DNA from: an uncultured Bacteroidales bacterium
Lineage (GTDB): Bacteria > Bacteroidota > Bacteroidia > Bacteroidales > UBA932
Direction: 5' to 3'
DNA length: 64,000 bases
Assembly: GCA_900320795.1 (NCBI GenBank)
Contig: ONTQ01000003.1
Coordinates: 1-64,000, forward strand
A program made the position numbers and the translations under genes. The notes beneath the pieces were generated by a model. That model made no database searches and had not been told where the DNA came from. It saw only the letters and a list, made by a program, of their open reading frames with translations. Of the stretch, positions 63,331 to 64,000 are shown one piece after another (within the stretch, counting starts at the first letter, position 1; every line of letters begins with the position of its first letter).

Positions 63331-64000
63331 ATGAGAAAGTGTTTTCTGATTCTTGCGGCTGCCCTCATGCTTATGCCCGGGCAGGCCTGCGCCAAGAAGA
63401 AGGGCGGTAAGCAGGTCATCGGGTTCTACAATGTTGAGAATCTGTTCAATACCACCCACGACCAGGGCAAAAACGACTATGAATACCTGCCCGACGGCGC
63501 CAACGAATGGACTTCGGACAAGTATCGGAAGAAATTGTCCAACCTGGCCCGGGTGATTGCCGACATGCGGGAGGAGAACGGTGTCTGGCACACCGTGCTG
63601 GGCCTGGCCGAGGTGGAGAACCGCGAGGTGCTGGAGGACCTGGTCAAGGAGCCGGCCATCGCCAAGGCCAATTACAAGATCGTCCACTACGAAAGCCCGG
63701 ACCGACGCGGCGTCGATGTGGCCCTTCTGTACAATCCGGCCCGCATGAAAGTGCTGGACAGCGAGTGCCTACCTTTCGACTTTAACTCCTCCATCCATTT
63801 TACCACCTACAACAAGAAGGAACAGGCCGATTTCCGCACCCGTGACGTCCTGATGGTCCACGGCCTCATTGACGGCGAGCATTTTGCCTTCTATGTATGC
63901 CATTTCCCTTCCCGCAGGGGAGACAAGGGGCTGGACCTCCGTGCCCGTGCCGCCGAGATTGTCTATGAACATTCCCAAGAGATGGCCCGGAAGTACCCCG
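63331..64000 (+). CDS. Endonuclease/exonuclease/phosphatase-family protein (partial, runs off the window)
   Basis: It starts with ATG at 63331, directly after the nuclease stop codon, and is still open at the window end (about 223 residues seen). A signal peptide (MRKCFLILAAALMLMPGQAC) is followed by EEP-family motifs: VIGFYNVENLFN, GLAEVENREVLEDL with the metal-binding Glu, RRGVDVALLYN and HFPSRRG. Secreted EEP proteins of this type are nucleases or phosphodiesterases. It forms an operon with the NucA-type nuclease. Confidence 0.88.
   Translation, partial: MRKCFLILAAALMLMPGQACAKKKGGKQVIGFYNVENLFNTTHDQGKNDYEYLPDGANEWTSDKYRKKLSNLARVIADMREENGVWHTVLGLAEVENREVLEDLVKEPAIAKANYKIVHYESPDRRGVDVALLYNPARMKVLDSECLPFDFNSSIHFTTYNKKEQADFRTRDVLMVHGLIDGEHFAFYVCHFPSRRGDKGLDLRARAAEIVYEHSQEMARKYP

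Noticed and set aside
61591..63687. A 698-codon minus-strand frame
   Set aside because: Antisense to the NucA-type nuclease gene and the following EEP gene.

Overview
The window reads as chromosomal DNA of a fairly GC-rich Bacteroidales bacterium (an uncultured gut lineage such as the Alistipes or Cryptobacteroides type would fit; this is inference). The grounds are the recurrent Bacteroidetes promoter (TTTG about 20 bases before TAnnTTTG), the near absence of Shine-Dalgarno sites, the many lipoprotein signal peptides, and the families present: BACON lipoproteins, an Oar-like TonB-dependent receptor, a TPR-membrane-AraC regulator, DUF3109, YtxH and TrpB2.

Layout. 1-7037 is an accessory stretch: a DUF234-type AAA ATPase behind an array of TTTGGCTAAA sites, a membrane-anchored TPR/AraC regulator, small membrane and secreted proteins (two genes broken by single-base frameshifts) and a lipoprotein zinc metallopeptidase. 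7262-7748 (minus) is a tRNA-Leu(UAA) gene split in its anticodon by a 402-nt group I intron, the most striking object here. 7797-15769 (minus) is the cell-shape operon mreB-mreC-mreD-mrdA-rodA, followed by an S41 peptidase lipoprotein and an SDR oxidoreductase. 15846-23802 holds ispD, an Lrp-family regulator, topA, PBP1A, ddl and prmC. 23886-30936 holds a lipoprotein, a U32 peptidase, a TPR protein, an M16-like protein lacking the zinc motif, and a DUF3109 protein.

30900-35997 is an inserted island at the 3' end of the DUF3109 gene. It is bounded by a 96-bp direct repeat, with a third partial copy inside. It carries a fragment resembling an integrase start, RHS-repeat remnants and a 1474-residue rhamnosidase-like plus GH3 glycosidase fusion. 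35977-52791 returns to housekeeping genes: DUF2007, HemW, M24 peptidase, pyrH, an isolated sdhC, trpB behind a textbook-like Trp attenuator, thiamine pyrophosphokinase, an in-frame LptF/G-Fmt fusion, alaS, two M23 peptidases and miaA. smpB follows. metK sits behind a SAM-II-like riboswitch, a terminator and three 51-bp tandem repeats that form hairpins.

56173-64000 is an outer-membrane and secreted block: an Oar-like receptor, a BACON/OB-fold lipoprotein, a BACON-containing NucA-type nuclease and a truncated EEP-family nuclease. Together these suggest handling of extracellular nucleic acid. RNA-level control (intron splicing, Trp attenuation, SAM-II) and very short leaders are recurrent themes of the window.
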